From NCBI GenBank assembly GCA_963752935.1, contig CAVWAL010000009.1, positions 434,001 to 498,000 of the forward strand: a stretch of DNA of 64,000 nucleotides, in the 5' to 3' direction. Position 1 is the first letter of the stretch; each line of letters starts with the position of its first letter. The notes beneath the pieces were generated by a model. It had not been told where the DNA came from. It saw only the letters and a program-made list of their open reading frames with translations, and searched no databases. Position numbers and translations under genes: made by a program. Shown piece after piece: positions 57,070 through 64,000 of this stretch. This DNA is from RI-153 sp963752935. GTDB lineage: Bacteria > Chloroflexota > Anaerolineae > Caldilineales > Caldilineaceae.

Positions 57070-57468
57070 CTAGCGCTTGGTGTACTGAGGCGCCTTGCGA
57101 GCACGCTTAAGACCTGGTTTCTTACGCTCTTTAACACGCGCGTCGCGTGTCAAGAAACCAGCAGATTTAAGTGTACCACGCAGGTTGCCGTCAACACCCA
57201 TTAACGCACGGGCAATACCGTGACGAGCAGCCTGAGCCTGTCCACTTTCACCACCGCCCTTAACACGGACGCTGATGTTAAAGCTACCCTGTGTGCCGGT
57301 AAGCACAAGCGGCTGACGCAGTATGACTTGATCTTGCTCGCGGCCAAAATACTCGGCCAATGGCAACTCGTTGACAACGATATCGCCATTACCGGCATAA
57401 ATGCGGACACGCGCAGTTGCCGTCTTACGGCGACCAACAGCTTCTGTGTATTGACTCATGGTCATCAT
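57070..57468 (-). CDS. rpsI: 30S ribosomal protein S9
   Basis: The 132-residue protein begins with the S9 hallmark YTEAVGRRKTATARV and ends in a basic tail (KKPGLKRARKAPQYTKR) that reaches the tRNA P site. GGGESGQAQAARHGIARAL is the conserved core. The start ATG at 57468 has AGGAG five bases upstream; the next ATGs at 57465 and 57459 are alternatives. It follows rplM by eight bases, the usual rplM-rpsI pair. Confidence 0.97.
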   Translation of the reverse strand: MMTMSQYTEAVGRRKTATARVRIYAGNGDIVVNELPLAEYFGREQDQVILRQPLVLTGTQGSFNISVRVKGGGESGQAQAARHGIARALMGVDGNLRGTLKSAGFLTRDARVKERKKPGLKRARKAPQYTKR

Positions 57469-57476
57469 TAACTCTC

Positions 57477-57911
57477 CTAGAGTTCCAACGCTTTCGGCTG
57501 TTGAGCTTCATGCGGGTGCTCGCTGCCTGAGTAAATCTTCAACTTCTTCATCTGAGCACGACCCAACTTCGTCTTCGGAACCATTCCCTTTACGGCCTCT
57601 TGGATAATGCGATCCGGGAAACGATTCAGTTGTTCACGCATCGTGCGTGTCTTCAAACCACCAGGATAGCCAGAGTGACTGTAATACTTCTTCTCGTCCA
57701 TCCGGTTGCCGGTCACAACAAACTTCTCGCAATTGATCACAATGACAAAATCACCACAATCAATATGCGGGCTGAAAGTTGGTTTGTGTTTCCCTCGTAA
57801 AATCTGCGCAATCTCAGAAGCCAAACGGCCAAGTGTCTTACCAGTGGCATCGACAACCCACCATTCTCGATTCGATTTGGCTTCCTCTGCGCTAGGACTA
57901 TATGTCTTCAC
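57477..57911 (-). CDS. rplM: 50S ribosomal protein L13
   Basis: The 144-residue protein has the L13 signature WWVVDATGKTLGRLASEIAQ and the SGYPGGLKTRTM and AVKGMVPKTKLGR segments. The start is GTG at 57911, with GGGAG eight bases upstream; the open frame extends to 57977 but the added residues are not L13-like. It precedes rpsI. Confidence 0.96.
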   Translation of the reverse strand: MKTYSPSAEEAKSNREWWVVDATGKTLGRLASEIAQILRGKHKPTFSPHIDCGDFVIVINCEKFVVTGNRMDEKKYYSHSGYPGGLKTRTMREQLNRFPDRIIQEAVKGMVPKTKLGRAQMKKLKIYSGSEHPHEAQQPKALEL

Positions 57912-58001
57912 GCTGCTAACTCCCTTTGCTCTCAGGCTCCGAACCAATGGCGTCACTTCCAGAGGTTCTGCGAACATCTATACTTTGATTTAGCTGACTG
58001 A

Positions 58002-58832
58002 TTAACAGTCAAAAAGATGCGGATAAGTTTGATAATCTACCCGCTCTAGTACAAGTCCTTGTGGTGACGCTGGTGGAGCAGAACGGCTCCGGTCACAAGC
58101 AGCCAAAGCTGCCACTACATCGTCAAGTTGCCACTCACCTCGCCCGACGGCCAACAGCGTCCCTACCAGGTTCCGTACCATCCGACGCAAGAAAGCATTG
58201 GCCGTAACAGAAAAGACAAGCTTCTCTAGCGGTAGGGTAGAAAGCTCAGGCAGAGCAGGTGAGCTCACATGCCACACCATACAAGACACACGCCGTACCG
58301 TGACTTCACCCTGAGGTGGTTGCCCAAATGTAGCGAAGTCATGTTCACCCTGCAAGATTGCCGACGCCGCATTCATAGAATCCACGTCGAGTCTCTGCGC
58401 TTCAACCACTGCGAACCGATCGAGCGTCGGAAAGTGTGTCCATCGCCGATGCGATTCTACTGACGGGTGATAAACCACGTACGAGTAGGTTCGGCTTGTA
58501 GCGCTGAATCTCGGATGAAAACCGGCCGGTGCTTCAGCAACCGCATGGACAAGAATACTTGAGGGCAAGTAATGATTCCAGGCCCGGGCCAGTGCGTCCA
58601 ATGAATGACGCCAGTTGACCGTAGTCGCTACAACTTGTCCACGTGCATGCACACCCGTATCAGTACGACCAGACCCTATGATTCTGCAGAAACTGCCCAC
58701 CACTTGCTCAAGAGCAACTTCCAAGGTCCCCTGAACGGTTTGCACACCATTCTGCACTTGAAAGCCGTTAAATGAGGTACCATCATAGGCAATCAGTGCA
58801 CAGATCCGGCGCTGCGGTGGAACCACGGTCAC
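58002..58832 (-). CDS. truA: tRNA pseudouridine synthase A
   Basis: The 276-residue enzyme converts uridines 38-40 of the tRNA anticodon arm. The catalytic aspartate lies in GSGRTDTGVHARGQV; other conserved parts are AYDGTSFNGFQVQNG and NAFLRRMVRNLVGTLL. The start is GTG at 58832 with a weak GGGA upstream, 16 bases after the rplQ stop, so translation may depend on coupling. Position between rplQ and rplM is common. Confidence 0.95.
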   Translation of the reverse strand: MTVVPPQRRICALIAYDGTSFNGFQVQNGVQTVQGTLEVALEQVVGSFCRIIGSGRTDTGVHARGQVVATTVNWRHSLDALARAWNHYLPSSILVHAVAEAPAGFHPRFSATSRTYSYVVYHPSVESHRRWTHFPTLDRFAVVEAQRLDVDSMNAASAILQGEHDFATFGQPPQGEVTVRRVSCMVWHVSSPALPELSTLPLEKLVFSVTANAFLRRMVRNLVGTLLAVGRGEWQLDDVVAALAACDRSRSAPPASPQGLVLERVDYQTYPHLFDC

Positions 58833-58848
58833 CTACAGTTTCCCGATC

Positions 58849-59223
58849 TTACTCGTTCACCAGTTCCAAAACCGCCATTTCAGCGGCATCACCTTGACGT
58901 TTACCCATTTTCAAAATGCGTACATACCCACCAGGGCGATTCTGATAGCGAGGGGCAAGTTCTTCAAACACCTTTGTGGCAACCGTCTTGTCATTCAAGA
59001 AGGCTACGACCTGGCGTTGCGCATGAACGCGATTACCGCCGTCGACAAGACCACGTTTCGCCTTAGTGATAAGCTTTTCCGCATCAGCACGTACAGCACG
59101 CGCCTTCGCTTCGGTTGTGACGATCCGTTCATGAATGTACAGATCACGGATCAAATTTCGGAACAGCGCCTTCCGTTCATCGGAAGAGCGCCCTAGTCGG
59201 TACCCAGCAATATTGTGTCGCAT
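58849..59223 (-). CDS. rplQ: 50S ribosomal protein L17
   Basis: The 124-residue protein starts MRHNIAGYRLGRSSDERKAL, the L17 hallmark, followed by LIRDLYIHERIVTTEAKARA. It follows rpoA by 115 bases, as in nearly all bacteria. Length is normal. Confidence 0.97.
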   Translation of the reverse strand: MRHNIAGYRLGRSSDERKALFRNLIRDLYIHERIVTTEAKARAVRADAEKLITKAKRGLVDGGNRVHAQRQVVAFLNDKTVATKVFEELAPRYQNRPGGYVRILKMGKRQGDAAEMAVLELVNE

Positions 59224-59338
59224 CGTTCAGACTCCTCTATCGGCGAAACTCATCCCTAACTGAATCAGTGAAATGCTCGAAGCAAAGTACCGTACCCAAT
59301 CAGGAGACGAGCATTCAACAAACGGGCGCAATGCCTGG

Positions 59339-60355
59339 TTACGCTTCCTCGGCAAAGACTTCTTCCTCGTCCTCATCCACATCAGAAGAGCGGTTGTCCG
59401 TGAATGCACTGAGGTCAACGCCCGGCACATTCATGTAACCTTTCTCTTCCAACCGCTCGACCAACTCGTCAAGCGATTTCTTGCCAAAGTTGCGGATGGC
59501 AAGCATTTCCTCTTCGCCCTTTTCCATGCGCTTCAGGATCTCACCGATCTTGGTGATCCCTGCGCGCTTGAGGCAGTTGTAGGCCCTTACAGTCAATTCC
59601 AACTCTTCAATTGGCGCTTCGGCGATGCGACTAGGGATACCCTCTTCTTCATCTTCGGGCTGCTCAACCACGGTCGTCTGGGCACCGGCCAACAAGGTTA
59701 GATGTTGGACCAAAATATCCGCCGACTGGCGAACCGCCACCTCTGGAGAGATGGTTCCATCTGTCCATACTTCGAGATTCAGCTTATCATAGTCAGTCTG
59801 TTGACCGATACGAGTACGCTCAACTCGGTAAGCAGCCTTCTTGACCGGACTGAAGATAGCGTCCACTGGAATTTCTCCCAGCGGTAAACGGGTGCGTTCC
59901 TCTGCCGGGCTATAGCCGCGGCCCCGTTCTACGACTAACTCAATATCCAGATCGACGTCGTTGCTATCGGCCGTCAGCAAGTAAAGATCGGGGTTGACGA
60001 CGGTCACCTCAGGCGGGCAAACAAGATCGCCGGCGGTGATTGGTCCCTCGTGCGCAACCTCAACATATATCCGCACAGGATCTTCACTTGTACTATGCAA
60101 TCGAATCTGCTTCACGTTTAGGATCAAACGCGTCGCATCTTCGCGAACATGTGGAATCGTCGAGAACTCGTGGTGCACGCCACTGATACGAATGGACGAA
60201 ACCGCTGCACCCGCTAAGCTCGACAACAAAACACGTCGCAATGAATTGCCCAGTGTGATACCGTAACCACTCTCCAAAGGACTGATCACAAAGTGACCAT
60301 AGTTTTGAGAGTTGGCTTCAATTTCAATCTTTGGTAGAACTAGATTATTAAGCAA
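59339..60355 (-). CDS. rpoA: DNA-directed RNA polymerase subunit alpha
   Basis: The 338-residue subunit dimerises to start RNA polymerase assembly. The N-terminal domain shows FVISPLESGYGITLGNSLRR and the C-terminal domain (about residues 250-310) shows LELTVRAYNCLKRAGITKIG and the RNFGKKSLDELVERLEEKGY DNA- and activator-contact surface. It ends with an acidic tail (DVDEDEEEVFAEEA). It lies between rpsD and rplQ. Confidence 0.97.
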   Translation of the reverse strand: MLNNLVLPKIEIEANSQNYGHFVISPLESGYGITLGNSLRRVLLSSLAGAAVSSIRISGVHHEFSTIPHVREDATRLILNVKQIRLHSTSEDPVRIYVEVAHEGPITAGDLVCPPEVTVVNPDLYLLTADSNDVDLDIELVVERGRGYSPAEERTRLPLGEIPVDAIFSPVKKAAYRVERTRIGQQTDYDKLNLEVWTDGTISPEVAVRQSADILVQHLTLLAGAQTTVVEQPEDEEEGIPSRIAEAPIEELELTVRAYNCLKRAGITKIGEILKRMEKGEEEMLAIRNFGKKSLDELVERLEEKGYMNVPGVDLSAFTDNRSSDVDEDEEEVFAEEA

Positions 60356-60517
60356 CGGCTAACCCTCCCGCTGTTCAGCTCAAAAAACACACTGCTGCTC
60401 AGCTATTTGTTTTGTGCACCCCAAGGAGGCACACGGCCACCAGTTGATTGTGAAACAGTACACGCAGGTACAGTTGTCGCAGCAAAGGTACAACTGCCCA
60501 TTCACAACAATGGCCGA

Positions 60518-61153
60518 TTAGCGGCTATAGTACTCGACGATGAGCTGCTCACGAAGCGGGACGCTGATGTCTTCCCGGTTCGGCTCACTGACCATACTAC
60601 CGCTCAGATTGGCCACGTCCAAACGTAGCCAGGCAGGAGGATTAGCGCCTTCCATCAACTGGAGACGATCTTTAAAGTAGGTATTCGAACGACTACCACT
60701 TTGTACCTGCACAATATCCCCAGGTGCCACCAAATACGAAGGGATATCGGTCTTCTGGCCGTTTACCACAAAATGACCGTGGCGGACCAATTGACGCGCC
60801 TGCGAACGACTGTCGGCAAAGCCAAGACGATAAACAACATTATCCAGGCGGCTCTCAAGCAGGGTAAGCAGTGTCTCACCCGTCAAGCCTTTGCGCCGAG
60901 TGGCCTCTTCAAAATACCGTCGGAACTGTCGTTCCAGAACGCCGTACATACGACGCGCCTTCTGCTTCTCGCGCAACTGCATCCCGTAATCAGACACCTT
61001 GCGGCGCATCACGGCCTTACGACCATGATCACCAGGCGGATAACTACGGCGCTCTACGGCGCACTTTGGGCCCATGCAGCGTTCGCCTTTTAAGAAAAGC
61101 TTCTGTCCTTCACGCCGACATAGTTTACAAACTGCATCTGTATATCTTGCCAT
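60518..61153 (-). CDS. rpsD: 30S ribosomal protein S4
   Basis: The 211-residue protein carries the N-terminal zinc-type cysteines (AVCKLCRREGQ and ERCMGPKCAVERR) and the S4 RNA-binding domain (ESRLDNVVYRLGFADSRSQA and QLVRHGHFVVNG). S4 starts 30S assembly and in many bacteria represses its own operon. The start at 61153 has GGAGG upstream. The preceding 311-base gap sets it apart from rpsK. Confidence 0.97.
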   Translation of the reverse strand: MARYTDAVCKLCRREGQKLFLKGERCMGPKCAVERRSYPPGDHGRKAVMRRKVSDYGMQLREKQKARRMYGVLERQFRRYFEEATRRKGLTGETLLTLLESRLDNVVYRLGFADSRSQARQLVRHGHFVVNGQKTDIPSYLVAPGDIVQVQSGSRSNTYFKDRLQLMEGANPPAWLRLDVANLSGSMVSEPNREDISVPLREQLIVEYYSR

Positions 61154-61464
61154 CTTTCCTCCAGACTGACATACCTGCACGCCAATCGATCGTTATGGAT
61201 CGAACTGGTCGAAATCAGTTGTTTGCATTCGAACGACTTATTCTACCAACAAGTGGAAAGGGAGATGTAGTTCAATTCATCTTGCCAACCGAATACAGAA
61301 GCCGCCTTCCGGTACAATCATCAGAAGCGGCTTGCTATCATAGATGAACTACAGTTCCAACTTCCCACAACATCTCTCAAACCCAACACCAAGATCAGTT
61401 GTGCCGGTGCCCAAGAGACTTTGAACAGTGATCCACCAGGACCACCGTCTTATCCTGATATCAA
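61154..61464 (-). other. Long leader region upstream of rpsD
   Basis: The ribosomal genes are otherwise closely packed, but 311 bases separate rpsK from rpsD. The segment holds AAGCCGC (61299-61305) pairing with GCGGCTT (61327-61333) and no gene. It may carry a terminator for rpsK, a separate promoter or an S4-binding leader. Confidence 0.45.
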
Positions 61465-61884
61465 CTAAACGCGACGCTTTTTAGGCGGACGTGTGCCGTT
61501 GTGAGGAACCGGCGTAATGTCAGAAATGGACAGGATCTGCAGACCCGAAGGCATTAAAGCGCGAATGGCGCTCTCACGACCTGGTCCAGGGCCCTTAACA
61601 AAAACATCCACCTCGCGCATATTGAAATCCGCAGAAGCAGAACGCGCAGCATTCTGGGCAGCTAACTGAGCAGCAAATGGTGTGCTCTTGCGGCTCCCCT
61701 TGAAGCCAACCGTTCCGGCACTTGCCCAGCAAACCACATTCCCCTGCATATCCGTAATGGATATAATCGTGTTGTTAAAGGTAGCATGAACGTGAACCTG
61801 CCCCTTCGGAACGCTACGCCGTTCACGTCGAGTTACTCGGCGGCTGCTACCACCACGTCGACGTTGTTGTTGTGCTCGAGCCAT
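61465..61884 (-). CDS. rpsK: 30S ribosomal protein S11
   Basis: The 139-residue protein has the S11 motifs HVHATFNNTIISITD, GFKGSRKSTPFAAQLAA and VKGPGPGRESAIRAL. It has a basic, arginine-rich N-terminus. The start at 61884 follows GGGAG; the frame to 61950 is not used. It follows rpsM in the usual order. Confidence 0.97.
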   Translation of the reverse strand: MARAQQQRRRGGSSRRVTRRERRSVPKGQVHVHATFNNTIISITDMQGNVVCWASAGTVGFKGSRKSTPFAAQLAAQNAARSASADFNMREVDVFVKGPGPGRESAIRALMPSGLQILSISDITPVPHNGTRPPKKRRV

Positions 61885-61992
61885 TATTACTCCCTTATCC
61901 CCATTGGATCCTGGACCACAGACAGCCGCACAGGGAAAAACCACCACCACATAGTGGCGCTGGCATCCCTGAAACTGCTCTGCGCATCGATT

Positions 61993-62370
61993 CTACTTAC
62001 GTGCCCGCTTCTTCCCGGCCACCGTTCGGCGAACACCACGGCGTGTACGGGCATTTGTGCGAGTGCGCTGACCACGAGCCGGCAGGTTGCGACGATGTCG
62101 CAGGCCCCGATAGCTGCCAATTTCGATCAGGCGCTTAATGTTCATGCTCACTTCACGACGCAGATCACCTTCTACACGATAGTTGCGCTCAATATAATCG
62201 CGCAACAGGGCGATCTCATTCACGTCCAAATCTTTCACTCGGCGGCTCGGATCAATCCCCGTCGCCTCCAGAATGGCCTGGCTCGTGGTTCTGCCAATCC
62301 CATAAATATAGGTGAGTGATACTTCTACCCGCTTTTCACGCGGGATATCAACGCCAGCAATACGTGCCAT
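61993..62370 (-). CDS. rpsM: 30S ribosomal protein S13
   Basis: The 125-residue protein begins MARIAGVDIPREKRVEVSLT and includes the helix-two-turn-helix segment and RGLRHRRNLPARGQRTRTNA, then a lysine and arginine tail. It lies between rpmJ and rpsK. Confidence 0.97.
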   Translation of the reverse strand: MARIAGVDIPREKRVEVSLTYIYGIGRTTSQAILEATGIDPSRRVKDLDVNEIALLRDYIERNYRVEGDLRREVSMNIKRLIEIGSYRGLRHRRNLPARGQRTRTNARTRRGVRRTVAGKKRARK

Positions 62371-62398
62371 AGTTCTCTCCTTCCGTCAAACGACGATT

Positions 62399-62512
62399 CT
62401 AGCCCTGCCGCTGCTTGTGCTTAGGATTTGAACAGATCACGTATACAATACCGCGTCGCCGTACAATCTTACACTTCTCACAAATTCGCTTGACTGACGC
62501 TCGAACCTTCAT
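62399..62512 (-). CDS. rpmJ: 50S ribosomal protein L36
   Basis: This 37-residue gene reads MKVRASVKRICEKCKIVRRR, continues with VYVICSNPKHKQRQG and ends in TAG. The C-x2-C...C-x4-H zinc site is complete. AAGGAG lies seven bases before the ATG. It is placed between map and rpsM. infA, which often precedes it, is not in the 54-base gap. Confidence 0.95.
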   Translation of the reverse strand: MKVRASVKRICEKCKIVRRRGIVYVICSNPKHKQRQG

Positions 62513-62566
62513 GTGATCTCTCCTTCAAATAAACCATTGGCGCAACTCTACTATTTTATCACACGC

Positions 62567-63385
62567 TCACAAGAGGGTCAAGATTTCAGGACCCTTATTT
62601 GTAACTGCAATTGTATGCTCAAAATGAGCACTCAAGCTGTGATCTCGGCTGATCACCGTCCACTTGTCTTTCAGGGTGCGTGTCTCCCACGTGCCGATCT
62701 GTACCATGGGTTCCAACGCAATCACAAGTCCTGGCTCAAGAACCAGGTCGCCGTCAATGTCGCCGGCCACATAATTGAGAACCTGTGGCGCCTCGTGCAT
62801 TGAGCGGCCCACTCCGTGGCCGGTGTATTCACGGACTATGTGCAAGTTGTGTTCTTCAACATGGGCCTGCACCGCAGCACTAATATCACGAACACGATTG
62901 CCGGGCACAGCCTGCTTAATACCTGCAAAAAGGCTGGCTTCAGTGACGTCGAGTAAGCCCTGGGCCTCTGTACTAATAGGGCCGACGGCATATGTCCACC
63001 CACTGTCGCCGATAAACCCGCGGTGCAGCGCACCCACGTCGATGCTAATGATATCACCGGCGGCAAGAAGGCGATCCTTTCGAGGAATGCCGTGAACCAA
63101 TTCCTCGTTAACACTGGTACAAATATGGGCAGGGTATCCGCGATAGCCCAGGAAACTCGACGTAGCCCCGTGCTTGCTCAGGACTTCCGCCGCAACCTGA
63201 TCCAGATCCCAGGTACTGACACCCGGTGCAATCGCTTCTTTTAGCGCTACATGCACGCGAGCCACGATTCGCCCAGCTTCGCGCATGATCTGAATCTCGC
63301 GCGGGTCCTTCAAAATCGGCTGTGGACGAGATGGACGTGCGGGGCGCGACTGCCTACGCAATAGATGTTGTTTTAGCTTGCTCAT
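62567..63385 (-). CDS. map: Methionine aminopeptidase type I
   Basis: The 272-residue enzyme removes the first methionine from new proteins. Metal ligands lie in SIDVGALHRGFIGDSGWTYA (two Asp), YTGHGVGRSMHEAP (His), VIALEPM and the closing FEHTIAVT (Glu). A basic, arginine-rich N-terminal extension of about 25 residues precedes the catalytic domain. A GTG at 63400 could add five residues; neither site has a strong ribosome binding site. It follows adk in the usual order. Confidence 0.95.
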   Translation of the reverse strand: MSKLKQHLLRRQSRPARPSRPQPILKDPREIQIMREAGRIVARVHVALKEAIAPGVSTWDLDQVAAEVLSKHGATSSFLGYRGYPAHICTSVNEELVHGIPRKDRLLAAGDIISIDVGALHRGFIGDSGWTYAVGPISTEAQGLLDVTEASLFAGIKQAVPGNRVRDISAAVQAHVEEHNLHIVREYTGHGVGRSMHEAPQVLNYVAGDIDGDLVLEPGLVIALEPMVQIGTWETRTLKDKWTVISRDHSLSAHFEHTIAVTNKGPEILTLL

Positions 63386-63445
63386 CAGATGACTACTCAC
63401 TTGCTACTCTCAGGGCGTCACCACTGCGGAACTCGGCCCGCAGCC

Positions 63446-64000
63446 TCATTTAACAGAGACACCCTTGTCAGTCAACAAGGATACGAGTTCCTCGTGGACC
63501 GACTCAATCGGACGACCACCATCTAGTTGTGCCAAGAGATCCTTGGCAAAATAGTAGCCTATCAAAGGCGACGTCTGCTTGTAATAGACGTAAAGTCGAT
63601 TGCGTACGGTATCAGGCTTATCATCATCACGCTGATAAAGCTCACCCCCATCGACATCACACACCCCGGCTTGTTTGGGCGGGCTAAAGTCAACGTGATA
63701 GACGGCGCCACAAGTTCGGCAAACCCGACGCCCTGTTATGCGCCGCATCGCTTCATCATCTTCCAACGCAATCAACGGCACAAGATCAACTCCACCATCC
63801 GCCGCCGTGATTTCATCAAAGGCTTTGGCCTGCACCAGGTTCCGTGGGAACCCATCCATGATGGCGCCTTGAGCACAGTCAGGTTGGGCCAGCCGGTCTT
63901 TGACCATGTCAATGGTCAAAGAATCGGGAACTAATTCGCCTTTGTCCATATAATGCTTGGCCCTGAGGCCAAGTTCCGTGTCATTACTCAGGTTATAACG
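63446..64000 (-). CDS. adk: Adenylate kinase, C-terminal part (5' end outside window)
   Basis: The frame runs off the window edge at 64000 and begins with RYNLSNDTELGLRAKHYMDK. It includes MDGFPRNLVQA with the conserved Arg and the LID domain CRTCGAVYHVDFSPPKQAGV with a zinc site read as Cys-Cys-Cys-Asp, the last ligand being an aspartate as in B. subtilis. Adk balances AMP, ADP and ATP. It precedes map, as usual after secY. Confidence 0.95.
   Translation of the reverse strand, partial: RYNLSNDTELGLRAKHYMDKGELVPDSLTIDMVKDRLAQPDCAQGAIMDGFPRNLVQAKAFDEITAADGGVDLVPLIALEDDEAMRRITGRRVCRTCGAVYHVDFSPPKQAGVCDVDGGELYQRDDDKPDTVRNRLYVYYKQTSPLIGYYFAKDLLAQLDGGRPIESVHEELVSLLTDKGVSVK

Overview
The window looks like a chromosomal segment of a Chloroflexota bacterium, probably of the Anaerolineae/Caldilineae type. 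This is an inference from content: several M42 aminopeptidases, a TrpB2-type tryptophan synthase, two bactofilins, DUF11-repeat surface proteins ending in YLP motifs, and sugar ABC operons without their own ATPase. No marker was searched, so the rank below phylum is open. Promoters follow the ordinary sigma-70 pattern (TTGACA, 17 bases, TATAAT), and start sites usually carry AGGAG-type ribosome binding sites.

Layout. 1-8.6 kb: end of an unknown gene, a small YD-repeat-like protein, an aldo/keto reductase, three M42 peptidases with a VapBC-like toxin-antitoxin pair inserted between them on the other strand, an MFS permease, a LytR-CpsA-Psr protein and a zinc-ribbon membrane protein. 8.7-17.3 kb: a minus-strand sugar operon (Gfo/Idh oxidoreductase, L-fucose isomerase-like enzyme, sugar-binding lipoprotein, two permeases, a cytoplasmic sulfatase, an enoyl-CoA hydratase) that suggests uptake and desulfation of a fucose-like sulfated sugar. 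17.3-24.2 kb: acetyltransferase, HAD phosphatase, two amidases, a DUF1996 secreted protein, a GlsB-type membrane protein and a VOC protein. 24.6-33.4 kb: one giant secreted subtilisin-like protease with 17 DUF11-like repeats. 33.6-36.5 kb: a TetR regulator with clear promoter and operators overlapping a glycosyltransferase, then an EamA transporter. 36.6-42.4 kb: bactofilin, SCP2-domain protein, dnaG-rpoD operon and tRNA-Asn. 42.7-50.4 kb: PHP phosphoesterase and an acid-sugar cluster (UxuA, enolase-superfamily dehydratase, class III aminotransferase, sialidase fragment, four-carbon acid sugar kinase), then an ITP/XTP pyrophosphatase. 50.6-56.9 kb: prs, second bactofilin, tpx, PlsY-like protein, M50-like protease, TrpB2, trxA, MoaB-like protein. 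57.0-64.0 kb: the end of the ribosomal-protein super-operon on the minus strand (adk, map, rpmJ, rpsM, rpsK, rpsD, rpoA, rplQ, truA, rplM, rpsI). infA is not present in its usual place.

Sequence quality matters here. Four otherwise intact genes (giant protease, sugar-binding protein, fucose isomerase-like gene, EamA transporter) are broken by six single-base indels in total. In each gene, correcting those bases restores one full-length frame with conserved motifs. This fits assembly indel errors better than gene decay, so these genes are annotated across the breaks.

Non-coding structure includes two long GTAGGGG...CCCCTAC palindromes with different interiors, a 132-bp interspersed repeat present twice at 97% identity 43 kb apart, several strong hairpin terminators, and short tandem duplications at the 3' ends of two neighbouring genes.
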